From Anaerolineales bacterium UBA832 (GTDB taxonomy: Bacteria > Chloroflexota > Anaerolineae > Anaerolineales > UBA11657), in assembly GCA_002296125.1 (NCBI GenBank), contig DBHI01000049.1, forward strand, positions 1-44,601: 44,601 nucleotides of DNA, written 5' to 3'. The notes beneath the pieces were generated by a model that saw only the letters and a program-made list of their open reading frames with translations, was not told the origin of the DNA and did not search any database. This document shows positions 1 to 7,964 of the stretch, piece after piece. Position numbers and translations under genes: made by a program. How positions within the stretch are numbered: the stretch's first letter is position 1; each line of letters begins with the position of its first letter.

Positions 1-194
1 ACATCCTTTGCATCCCAATCATCTTTGCTGCAAAACTTGGTTACATTTCTACCATCAGACAGCTTACCTCTAAAAGCATAACGAGTCCTTACTGACCCAT
101 TTTTGGTTGTAGAAGTATAACTAGTCTTAGTAATCTGACTATCCTCAACCGTAACCTTCTGTCTATTCTTCACATCATAAAACTCTACTGACAT
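1..194 (-). CDS. Small unknown protein, cut by the window edge
   Basis: Read on the minus strand from ATG at 194, the frame stays open to base 1, giving at least 64 residues that begin MSVEFYDVKNRQKVTVED. A very strong Shine-Dalgarno (AAGGAGG) lies 8 bases before the ATG, which fixes the start and argues that this is a real gene. The visible part is polar and basic, with one Cys, no membrane segment and many Ser/Thr/Lys residues. It resembles in style the small, highly expressed proteins with an FYDVK...RYAFRG...TKF pattern that I associate with some environmental bacteria, but I cannot name a family. The 3' end lies outside the window. A good promoter sits just upstream (217-244). Confidence 0.6.
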   Translation of the reverse strand, partial: MSVEFYDVKNRQKVTVEDSQITKTSYTSTTKNGSVRTRYAFRGKLSDGRNVTKFCSKDDWDAKD

Positions 195-548
195 GATACT
201 GGCCTCCTTATCGGAAGTTATAATGATGGCATCGGGCCTGCCAACTCATCTTCGCTAAATTATTATTACACCTAAGGCCCTGCTCAGGCATACCACTAAA
301 ATGCTAATTCAAAGTGCTCTTAATTAGCAATAACTATTAGTAATAATAAAATTATACACTAGAACTTTTTACGCATGTATAAATAATGAGTAATAATCTT
401 ACTTGAATTTTAATGTTTAAAACACTAATTTAACTTACTGAAATCCGTATTTCAATATATAATATTCGCTTATGAATCAACATATGTATAACATATCAAA
501 AGTGCACAAAAAAAAACACACCTAATTAACTAATTCCTAGTATATCTA
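195..548. other. Divergent intergenic region, 354 bp, no gene seen
   Basis: This spacer separates the small minus-strand gene from lpd. The left third is relatively GC-rich and holds the promoter for the small gene. The rest is very AT-rich. A possible lpd promoter is TTGAAT (403-408), a 17-base spacer and TAATTT (426-431), but matches like this arise easily in such composition. No ORF, tRNA or convincing terminator was found. Confidence 0.5.
217..244 (-). promoter_or_regulatory. Predicted sigma70-type promoter of the small left-edge gene
   Basis: On the minus strand TTGGCA (244-239) and TATAAC (222-217) are separated by 16 bases; each differs from consensus at one position. Transcription would start near 210, giving a short leader that carries the AAGGAGG site. 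The same stretch contains overlapping GC-rich inverted segments (GGCATCGGGCCTGCC at 228-242, and GGGCC/GGCCC pairs reaching to about 285), unusual in so AT-rich a spacer. Confidence 0.45.
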
Positions 549-1964
549 ATGTCAACAAAACTCTACAATCCCAACTATGACGTTGTAATAATTGGAGCAG
601 GTCCAGGCGGATATGTGTGTGCTATACGGGCAAGTCAATTAGGAAAAAAAACCGCTATTATTGACAAAGAATGGTTAGGTGGTGTTTGTCTTAATGTTGG
701 TTGCATACCCAGCAAGACAATACTCAAAAATGCAGAAGTTGTAAACAATATTCGAAACAACAGCAAACAACTAGGAATATCTTTTGATAATCTTCAAATA
801 GACTACAGTGCTGCTGTTAACAAGTCACGTAAAGTAAGCAAAAGACTAACCAAAGGAATCGAACATTTACTGAAAAAGAACAAAGTGGATTTTATTAAAG
901 GTAAAGCTCAAATAGTATCTAATAACTCAATTGTAATAAAACTACCAACAGGTGATACCAAACAAATCTCTGCAAGTGATATCGTAATTGCAACTGGAGC
1001 CCGACCAAAATTACCCTCTCAATTCAATGTTGACGAAAAACAAATCATCTCATATCAAACTGCTATTCTGCAGAAAGATTGCCCCAAATCAGTAGCTATC
1101 ATAGGAGGCGGTGCAATTGGGGTAGAGTTTGCCACAATATGGAATTCTTACGGTAGTCAGGTCAGTATTATAGAAACCATGAATGATATATTACCAAAGG
1201 AAGACGAGGATATAAGCAAAGAATTGAACAAATCATTAACAAAGTCAGGAATTAAAATATACACTAATTCAACAGTAAAAGACGTTAATTGTACCAACGG
1301 AAAAATTGCTTTAAGCATATTAACTACAAATGACCTAAAATCTATTAATGTTGATCAAGTATTAATTGCAATTGGATTTACACCAAATATCGAAGGATTA
1401 AACCTGTCTAAAGTAGGTGTAGAATTTGACTCAAACAATTTTATTCGAATAAATGATAATATGTCAACAAACGTGAAAAATATATATGCTATAGGTGACG
1501 TCACAGGAAAACTACTACTTGCACATGTAGCATCAGCACAAGGAATTATTGCAGCTGAAACAATTTCCCAACATCCAACTACTAGTCTCAACTACAAAAT
1601 GCTTCCAAAAGCTACTTATTGCAATCCAGAAGTAGCTTCCTTTGGATATACTGAAAATGAGGCTGTGGAAGCTGGTTATGACATTAAAACCTCCAAATTT
1701 CAATTTAGGGCAAACGGAAAAGCATTAAGTATGGGAGCACACAACGGATGGGTCAAAATCATCAGTGAAACTAAGACCGATCATATTCTTGGGGCACACT
1801 TAATTGGTCCCCAAGTAACAGAATTACTTCCTGAACTATCATTAGCCTATAATCTAAACTTAACTACTCTAGATGTTGCACAAAATATACATGCACATCC
1901 AACACTCTCTGAAGCAATCATGGAAACTGCTCAAGGATTGAATAATAAAATGATTCATCAATAA
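549..1964 (+). CDS. lpd: Dihydrolipoyl dehydrogenase (E3 / L-protein)
   Basis: The 471-residue length fits the family. It oxidises the dihydrolipoyl arm of 2-oxoacid dehydrogenases and of glycine-cleavage H protein, passing electrons through FAD to NAD+. Visible motifs are the N-terminal FAD fold GAGPGGY (16-22), the redox disulfide Cys47/Cys52 in GGVCLNVGCIPSK, the NAD-binding GGGAIGVE (about 184-191), the second FAD motif AIGDVTG (about 314) and the C-terminal catalytic HAHPTLSE with His450 and Glu455. No clear Shine-Dalgarno precedes the ATG. It is the first gene of a tight three-gene run with two membrane proteins, which is not a usual setting. The partner could be the glycine cleavage system at 40.7-44 kb or a 2-oxoacid dehydrogenase outside the window. 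Confidence 0.96.
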   Translation: MSTKLYNPNYDVVIIGAGPGGYVCAIRASQLGKKTAIIDKEWLGGVCLNVGCIPSKTILKNAEVVNNIRNNSKQLGISFDNLQIDYSAAVNKSRKVSKRLTKGIEHLLKKNKVDFIKGKAQIVSNNSIVIKLPTGDTKQISASDIVIATGARPKLPSQFNVDEKQIISYQTAILQKDCPKSVAIIGGGAIGVEFATIWNSYGSQVSIIETMNDILPKEDEDISKELNKSLTKSGIKIYTNSTVKDVNCTNGKIALSILTTNDLKSINVDQVLIAIGFTPNIEGLNLSKVGVEFDSNNFIRINDNMSTNVKNIYAIGDVTGKLLLAHVASAQGIIAAETISQHPTTSLNYKMLPKATYCNPEVASFGYTENEAVEAGYDIKTSKFQFRANGKALSMGAHNGWVKIISETKTDHILGAHLIGPQVTELLPELSLAYNLNLTTLDVAQNIHAHPTLSEAIMETAQGLNNKMIHQ

Positions 1965-1968
1965 TAAT

Positions 1969-2859
1969 ATGAACAAATCAACCAAAAAACAAAATGTTAT
2001 TTTTTCTAAATTCATACTCGCTGCATTAATTTCACTAGGCGTAATATTAATTGCCCTACTTCCACTAGCAATCTTGGTAGCTTATATACCACAACAAAAT
2101 GAGATTAACAGGAATCTGAGTATCAACAATACATTATTATCACTTTTGTCAACTGGTATTATGCTAGTTTTTGCAACATCTGTTCTAAATAAATACTTAG
2201 CAAGCAAAAAACCTCAATTCTTCTATTGGGGCACAGGTCTATTGATGTTTGGCATAGTAAGTCTTGCTGAAATATTTTTGTCAATTACATGGAACAAATG
2301 GATGTTTTTCTTTTGGTATTTTTTTGGTGCAGTAATAAATGCTGCTTGGATAGGACAAGGTACTGTACATTTATTATTTCCAAAAAAATGGACATCCCCC
2401 ACAAGTGTAGCTCTAATATTGTGCAGTCTAATTGCATTAATTCTTATGTTAGATGCTATGCCACTAATAGACTCTGAAAAATTCAATAATTCAATATCAA
2501 TTAGTGAACAATATCAAATAATAATGCCAGACCCAAAAAATGGTGGGGTTATTAGATTAATTACGCCTATTTTTAACATTTATGGTGCTGCCTCATTGAT
2601 TGGTGGAGCAATATGGTCATCTTACCTATTTTGGCGCAAAAAAGTGCTGCCTAATCGTGTCATAGGTAACATACTCATTGCTCTAGGAGCAATTATTGTT
2701 AGTATAGCCAGTATTCTCACAAGAATGGGCTTAGGTGAATGGTGGTATATTGGCGAACTACTTGCTGCTACTTTGTTATTTTCCGGATTTATACTAACGT
2801 CAAGACAGCCCTTTCCAAAACACTCATACACAACAAAAATACCAACAAATATATTTTAA
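1969..2859 (+). CDS. Unknown multi-pass membrane protein
   Basis: This 296-residue protein has about seven or eight hydrophobic segments (roughly 17-40, 48-70, 83-104, 108-130, 142-162, 196-220, 228-250, 258-276). The loop between the fifth and sixth is the longest polar stretch (about 165-195) and the C-terminus is hydrophilic. Aromatic residues cluster in the third and fourth segments (WNKWMFFFWYFFGA, then WIGQGT). No catalytic or cofactor motif is recognised. The ATG lies 4 bases after the lpd stop and the PucC-like gene starts 16 bases after its end, so the three are almost certainly cotranscribed. Its job may concern the neighbouring transporter, but that is only context. I do not recognise the family by name. 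Confidence 0.8.
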   Translation: MNKSTKKQNVIFSKFILAALISLGVILIALLPLAILVAYIPQQNEINRNLSINNTLLSLLSTGIMLVFATSVLNKYLASKKPQFFYWGTGLLMFGIVSLAEIFLSITWNKWMFFFWYFFGAVINAAWIGQGTVHLLFPKKWTSPTSVALILCSLIALILMLDAMPLIDSEKFNNSISISEQYQIIMPDPKNGGVIRLITPIFNIYGAASLIGGAIWSSYLFWRKKVLPNRVIGNILIALGAIIVSIASILTRMGLGEWWYIGELLAATLLFSGFILTSRQPFPKHSYTTKIPTNIF

Positions 2860-2875
2860 TTAATCACAGTTTAAT

Positions 2876-4180
2876 ATGAACAATTTACAAATTCTACGTC
2901 TAGGATTATTTCAAATGACAGCAGGTGGACTTTCGGTGCTCTTTTTAGGTGTTTTAAATCGTATTATGAGAGTAGAACTAGAAATTGACCTATTAATAGT
3001 AAGTTTACTAATAGGTGGAGGTCATTACATGGGAGCTCTCGTTGCTATACCTTTTGGACATTTTTCTGATACCAACAGAATATACGGATACAGAAGAACA
3101 TATTATATAGTCATAGGAATGTTAATAACAACTACCATTTTAATTCTGTCTCCTCATGTTGCAATTTGGACAGCAACCGATCCCAATTTTACACGTGTAT
3201 CAATTGCTTTTATATTCTTCTTGTTTGAAGGTATATCAACATTTCTAGCTGGTACTGCATACTTGGCGCTTATTGCAGACCTCACTCAATCTAAAAACCG
3301 AGGACCAGCCGCTGGTCTAGTATGGACTCTTTTGATGTTTGGAATCATTAGCACTGGAATAGCTGCAGCATCTTTCATGAACATATATTCATTCGAAAAA
3401 CTTGTAACCCTTTTCATTATAAGCGCTGCAATAGCGATAGGGTTCTCAACAATCGCACTATGGAAACAAGAAAAACCCAGCTCGCAAGAAATAAATCGAA
3501 CTTCAAATTTATCTGAAGCAGTCAAAACAATGTTAAAAAGTAAAACTGCTCGACGTTTTGCAATTTTTCTGCTTATAAGTATGTTTTCCTTCTTTATGCA
3601 AGATGTAATACTAGAGCCATTTGGTGGCGAAGTCTTTGGATTATCTGCATCCACGACCACACGATTTAATTCATATATGGGGATAGGACTAGTTAGTGCT
3701 ATGATCATCGGAGGAACTTATTTGATACCACGTTTTGGCAAACGCAAAATTGCCACAATAGGATGTAGTATTATTGTAATTGGATTTTCTGCCCTGGCTT
3801 TTAGCGGTTTTACAGGTAATTCTCAAAATATTAATGAAGCACTCATCCTTTTAGGAATTGGCGCTGGATTATTCACAATAGGAAGTATCGCATTAATGAT
3901 GGACTTAACTGCCGATCAGCATATAGGACTCTATATAGGAGCATGGACATTAGTCCAAGCACTTGCTAAAGGACCAGCTTCAATTTTATCAGGTGCATTT
4001 CAACAGATGTTTGTATCATTTGGATTTTCATCAGGTCAATCCTATGGATCAGTATTCCTCATTGAAGCAACAGGAGTATTAGTAGCGATATATATATTGA
4101 ATGGAATAAAAGTAGACAATTTCAAAAAAGAAATCCAACCTGTTCTAAGAACCAACCCCTTAAGAACTGGATTCGAGTAA
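2876..4180 (+). CDS. PucC / BCD-family major facilitator transporter
   Basis: This is a 434-residue protein with about 12 membrane segments. The N-terminus has the pattern typical of the PucC (bacteriochlorophyll delivery) branch: RLGLFQM (8-14), GVLNRIMRVEL (25-35), then the MFS motif-A variant GHFSDTNRIYGYRRT (61-75). A second-half GAWTLVQALAKGPASILSG stretch is also characteristic. Known members near photosynthesis genes take part in moving or assembling chlorophyll-type pigments; the substrate of distant members is unknown. No pigment-synthesis gene is seen here, so the substrate cannot be named. It ends only 4 bases before the convergent GT4 gene. The family call is firm; a pigment role is not supported by the local sequence. 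Confidence 0.82.
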   Translation: MNNLQILRLGLFQMTAGGLSVLFLGVLNRIMRVELEIDLLIVSLLIGGGHYMGALVAIPFGHFSDTNRIYGYRRTYYIVIGMLITTTILILSPHVAIWTATDPNFTRVSIAFIFFLFEGISTFLAGTAYLALIADLTQSKNRGPAAGLVWTLLMFGIISTGIAAASFMNIYSFEKLVTLFIISAAIAIGFSTIALWKQEKPSSQEINRTSNLSEAVKTMLKSKTARRFAIFLLISMFSFFMQDVILEPFGGEVFGLSASTTTRFNSYMGIGLVSAMIIGGTYLIPRFGKRKIATIGCSIIVIGFSALAFSGFTGNSQNINEALILLGIGAGLFTIGSIALMMDLTADQHIGLYIGAWTLVQALAKGPASILSGAFQQMFVSFGFSSGQSYGSVFLIEATGVLVAIYILNGIKVDNFKKEIQPVLRTNPLRTGFE

Positions 4181-4184
4181 ATAA

Positions 4185-5261
4185 TTATGAAATTGTATAT
4201 GCATTTTCTAAAGCAACAATTAAATTTGCACCTACAACCCTAGGAGTCAATCGCTGCTTTACGCGATTATAACCAGATTCTGCCAAGTTCTCCATGAGTT
4301 CATGGTTCTCCACCAAACCACACAATGCTTTGGACAAGGATTTTGCATCTCCTAAAGGAACAAGCCATATATGTTGTTTGTGCACAAAATTCTCACGAAT
4401 ACTATCTGTATCACCGGATACTACTGTCTTCTTCATAGCAAGACCTTCCAATATTTTATTAGCCATTGCTTTCCTAGCTTGAGATGTATCCCCAAACACA
4501 CCTAAAACTATATCAGCGTCTACAAGATGTTTAGGTAACTCCTTAAACGGGACTTTTGACACAAATTCAATATTGTTCAATTTCATTTTATTTGACAATA
4601 GTTGAACATATTCTTTTTGTTCACCATCACCTACAAATCTAAAGATAAATCTCTTATCTTCATTTAATAATGATGCGCACTTAACTATAATGTTAAGACC
4701 ATGATTGGGAATAAACGATCCGTGATATAAGACCACAAACTTATCATTAATTTTATTCCTGGTCTTGGGAAAAAACAAAGAGTCATCAACACCTAAAGGT
4801 ACCACCTGTATTTTTTCAGTGGCACCATGAAATTCATCTATCAAATAATTTCGGTATGCTTCAGTACCAGTGATTACAAGATCTGAAAACCAAATAGCCA
4901 TCTGGTCAATTAAATGTAATTTTTTTGCTGATATACTATTTTCAGGATATCTGCAACGTTCCAATACACTAGCTTCATACAAACCAATGACCATATCAAA
5001 CACAATTAATTTGCCAGTAATTTTTCCTAACAACCAAGCCAAAGGAACTACTGTTTGACAGAACTCTGCAACAATAATAATGTCACAACTATTCCTAAAT
5101 CTACAGAATTGAACTATTAAAGGTAAAACTTTTTTGTATGTAGGCCAATGTTGAGGCACATTACAAAAAAATATACTACAATTATTTAACTCTAAACATC
5201 TACGAACATAACTATTTCTAGTATATGACAGATCAAATGCACCAAAATAACATATCCTCAT
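4185..5261 (-). CDS. GT4-type glycosyltransferase (GT-B fold)
   Basis: The 358-residue protein is laid out like GT-B retaining glycosyltransferases: a short N-terminal Rossmann half (MRICYFGAFD), a linker VVPLGVDDSLFFP (about 164-176), then the donor-binding half with VLYHGSFIPNHG, FRFVGDGEQ and a C-terminal ILEGLAMKKTVVSGD segment. The usual first Glu of the E-x7-E donor motif is replaced by a QARKAMANKILEGLA version. It is the last gene of the 12-kb sugar operon, 12 bases after the giant GT-C gene. It probably adds one sugar from a nucleotide donor on the cytoplasmic side. The substrate is unknown. Confidence 0.85.
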   Translation of the reverse strand: MRICYFGAFDLSYTRNSYVRRCLELNNCSIFFCNVPQHWPTYKKVLPLIVQFCRFRNSCDIIIVAEFCQTVVPLAWLLGKITGKLIVFDMVIGLYEASVLERCRYPENSISAKKLHLIDQMAIWFSDLVITGTEAYRNYLIDEFHGATEKIQVVPLGVDDSLFFPKTRNKINDKFVVLYHGSFIPNHGLNIIVKCASLLNEDKRFIFRFVGDGEQKEYVQLLSNKMKLNNIEFVSKVPFKELPKHLVDADIVLGVFGDTSQARKAMANKILEGLAMKKTVVSGDTDSIRENFVHKQHIWLVPLGDAKSLSKALCGLVENHELMENLAESGYNRVKQRLTPRVVGANLIVALENAYTIS

Positions 5262-5273
5262 AATAATTGTAAA

Positions 5274-7964
5274 TTAAGGTATTAATACTGTTGTTAATTC
5301 TACCCACTCTTTCAAATCACCAGAATCTTCTCCCATCCAAACTGCTAATCGCTCTTGAGTAATAGGGTCATAAAAACCAACAGTAAAAGTATACTCTCCC
5401 TCCGATGGAACACTTAATTCCATATGTTCATTTAATATTTCATTTAATCCCCACCATGAAGTTGTATACACATTGTCAATTGGAATAGTGTCTAATTGAC
5501 CAACTAATTGATCGTTTTTCCATATATGAACAAAATGCTTGTAGTCTATTTCCATCGATTTGTATGCTTGCCAATACAATGTCAACTCAATGTCCAAACC
5601 ATTATTAATAAAATCATATCCTAACAAACCAATGTTGTCACTATAATTAGCTGAAATGATATGTTGTGTCTCAGGTATCACATAATTTCTATTGCGTGCA
5701 AGTATCTTAATAGGATGCATATACTCAATTAATGCCACGGACTGATTATGATCTACCAAATTTATATGAACGAAATAGTTTCCAGGCATAATATCAGTCG
5801 GCAAACGCAAAAAATGTTGGTTATTAATAACTAAACCTTTAGGTAAAACTGAAAAGTTATCTTCACTAAATTCATGGTCCGAAGAGAAAACTATGTCTCC
5901 ATTTTCATGAATTAGATCGAAAACCAAAGTTATACGCCCTGATATTGTGTTAACAATCTCCCAATTAGTCTTGATGCTCACTGGTTGACCTTGCATAATA
6001 GTATCTAATAAATTGACATGTAATAAATCAATATAATCTGAGTAAACTATCGCATCTAGCGATGCTCTTACTCCAATTTCTCTTGTGTTTTCAAAAGAAT
6101 TGCCATAATGAATATCTTCTGTTTCATCATAATAAACTCCTAAATGCAACAATAATGGAAGATCCAAAGTTAAATTATCAGAAACATTTAAGTCAACTTT
6201 GTGTAAAATATATTCGCCTACTCGTCTATGCGATGTTGGAACACTTTGCAAATCGACCTGACCATATTTCTTACCATCAGAATCTATCAAATGTACAAAA
6301 ATTTTATGATCATAATCTAACATATGATCTACTCGCTCAACTAAAAACAATGACCACACTGCTCCAGCCATGGGAAAACTATTGGTCTCCTCACTAATAA
6401 AACCAAGAAAAACACTTCCATTTGACAAGTAAATAGGTTTTTTTGGAACTAAATCCAACATAAAATCATCAGCGAGCAATGACTCAGCAATATAAAATTT
6501 ATTGTTAACTATTAATTTACTGTCATATAAATTGTCCCATGATGGATCATCAGATGATCCAAGCAAAATAGAGCCTGTTTTACTTATTGGCATAGAACGC
6601 TCTTCCCACACAACCCTCGCATCTCTAGTCGATGTCAAAGCTTCCCACTGAAAATTATTATCAGAAGCAACTATCAACAAATCTCGATCTGATTGAACAG
6701 CACGCGATTGAGCTAAATCTAAAGCTTTAATCTGATTATCAAGAGAAACACGCCCCAAACCTAAATCATATCGTAAATTGAAAAAAACCTGGGTAACTAG
6801 CAATAGACCAAAAAATAACACCCCAAGGTGTTTTAATGTCAAATTCAGTGTATCTAACAAACCAACTCTATATTTGTCTTGAAACTTAATATATTCTTCA
6901 GGTAACCAATGTCCCAATAATATACCCTGTAATATAAAAGCAAAACCAAAACTAGACCAAATAAAATGATCTTCATAGCTAACAGATAGAATTATTAACA
7001 TTAAAGGAGGAAGAATATATCCAAAAGCCACCAAACCTTCTATTAACTTTGTTCTATGAAACAACGATCTAAAAATAAAAAAGACAACACCAAAACACGT
7101 TATGATAGGTTGAATAGGTTGTGTCCATCCAACCTCCCAATTACCAAGCTGTTGATACATACGAGTACCAACTTGATGCAAAATATTACTAGCATGAGCA
7201 AAATCCAACAATAAAAACCCTGCATTACTAGAGTTATCAACATTCAATCCTGTATTTAAATTATCTAAATATAAACCTAATCCCCATGGCACTATAGTAA
7301 CAAAAGCAACTACACAACTTGCACCTGTATGCATAAAAAGATTACGTCGATCATTAGGTTTATTGTATAGAGAATTCATAAACAAAATCACTGTAATCGG
7401 AAATAGCAGAAAAATACCAGGATGACACTGTACACCCAACATAAGAATAGGCAAATGCAAAATTCTTGACAGCTTATCTTGTTCACAATAACCACGCAAT
7501 CCCGTCCATAGATATAGAAGCGCAAAAGTTAATTGAAGAGCAGGATTCCATATTCCGCGTGCCATAAACACTGCCTCTGGATGCACCGAGAACAAAATTG
7601 CTGAAATAATACCAACCCTTTTACTGTAAAACTTACCCCCAATAACGTATATCAAAGAGACAGCAATCACATGCATGAATCCTGTAAACATGCGAGCCAA
7701 TCGAGGATCAGCTTTTATTAACAAAGGCAATGAATACAAATAGATTGATACAGGACCATGCGAGCCCCGAAAACTAAAATAAGGCATAGGAGGACCTAAC
7801 AAACCTAATTCTCCATCCTGTACAATTTTTAAAGCTTTGATAGTATGAACAGCTTCATCATGGCTATAAGTCTCTAATCCTGTATTCATCAAACGCAAGC
7901 CTGAAGCTATTAAAAGTATGACCACTAATGAAATATATTTAACGTAATAATTAGTATTATTCAT
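5274..7964 (-). CDS. Giant GT39/PMT-like membrane glycosyltransferase with tandem C-terminal modules
   Basis: This 896-residue protein opens with a GT-C membrane domain (about residues 9-400, some 10-12 hydrophobic segments). Asp36-Glu37 in YSHDEAVH lie in the first outer loop, where polyprenyl-phosphate-sugar-dependent enzymes of the PMT/ArnT type carry their catalytic acid. The remaining roughly 450 residues are hydrophilic and beta-rich, with three successive segments (about 530-625, 655-760, 775-896). The first and last share the pattern FVH-x-x-x-x-(D/N)-G/Q-x-x-x-GQ-(V/L)D-x-x-x-(V/I)P; the last ends GFYDPITQERLAVW. The tail should lie outside the membrane and could bind the acceptor glycan or protein. 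The ATG at 7964 overlaps the upstream paralogue's stop by 8 bases, implying translational coupling and tandem duplication. The sugar and acceptor are unknown. Confidence 0.82.
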   Translation of the reverse strand: MNNTNYYVKYISLVVILLIASGLRLMNTGLETYSHDEAVHTIKALKIVQDGELGLLGPPMPYFSFRGSHGPVSIYLYSLPLLIKADPRLARMFTGFMHVIAVSLIYVIGGKFYSKRVGIISAILFSVHPEAVFMARGIWNPALQLTFALLYLWTGLRGYCEQDKLSRILHLPILMLGVQCHPGIFLLFPITVILFMNSLYNKPNDRRNLFMHTGASCVVAFVTIVPWGLGLYLDNLNTGLNVDNSSNAGFLLLDFAHASNILHQVGTRMYQQLGNWEVGWTQPIQPIITCFGVVFFIFRSLFHRTKLIEGLVAFGYILPPLMLIILSVSYEDHFIWSSFGFAFILQGILLGHWLPEEYIKFQDKYRVGLLDTLNLTLKHLGVLFFGLLLVTQVFFNLRYDLGLGRVSLDNQIKALDLAQSRAVQSDRDLLIVASDNNFQWEALTSTRDARVVWEERSMPISKTGSILLGSSDDPSWDNLYDSKLIVNNKFYIAESLLADDFMLDLVPKKPIYLSNGSVFLGFISEETNSFPMAGAVWSLFLVERVDHMLDYDHKIFVHLIDSDGKKYGQVDLQSVPTSHRRVGEYILHKVDLNVSDNLTLDLPLLLHLGVYYDETEDIHYGNSFENTREIGVRASLDAIVYSDYIDLLHVNLLDTIMQGQPVSIKTNWEIVNTISGRITLVFDLIHENGDIVFSSDHEFSEDNFSVLPKGLVINNQHFLRLPTDIMPGNYFVHINLVDHNQSVALIEYMHPIKILARNRNYVIPETQHIISANYSDNIGLLGYDFINNGLDIELTLYWQAYKSMEIDYKHFVHIWKNDQLVGQLDTIPIDNVYTTSWWGLNEILNEHMELSVPSEGEYTFTVGFYDPITQERLAVWMGEDSGDLKEWVELTTVLIP

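Noticed and set aside
6062..6397. 111-codon plus-strand ORF inside the giant GT-C gene
   Set aside because: It lies wholly within a well-supported gene on the other strand, with low-complexity composition expected of a shadow frame.
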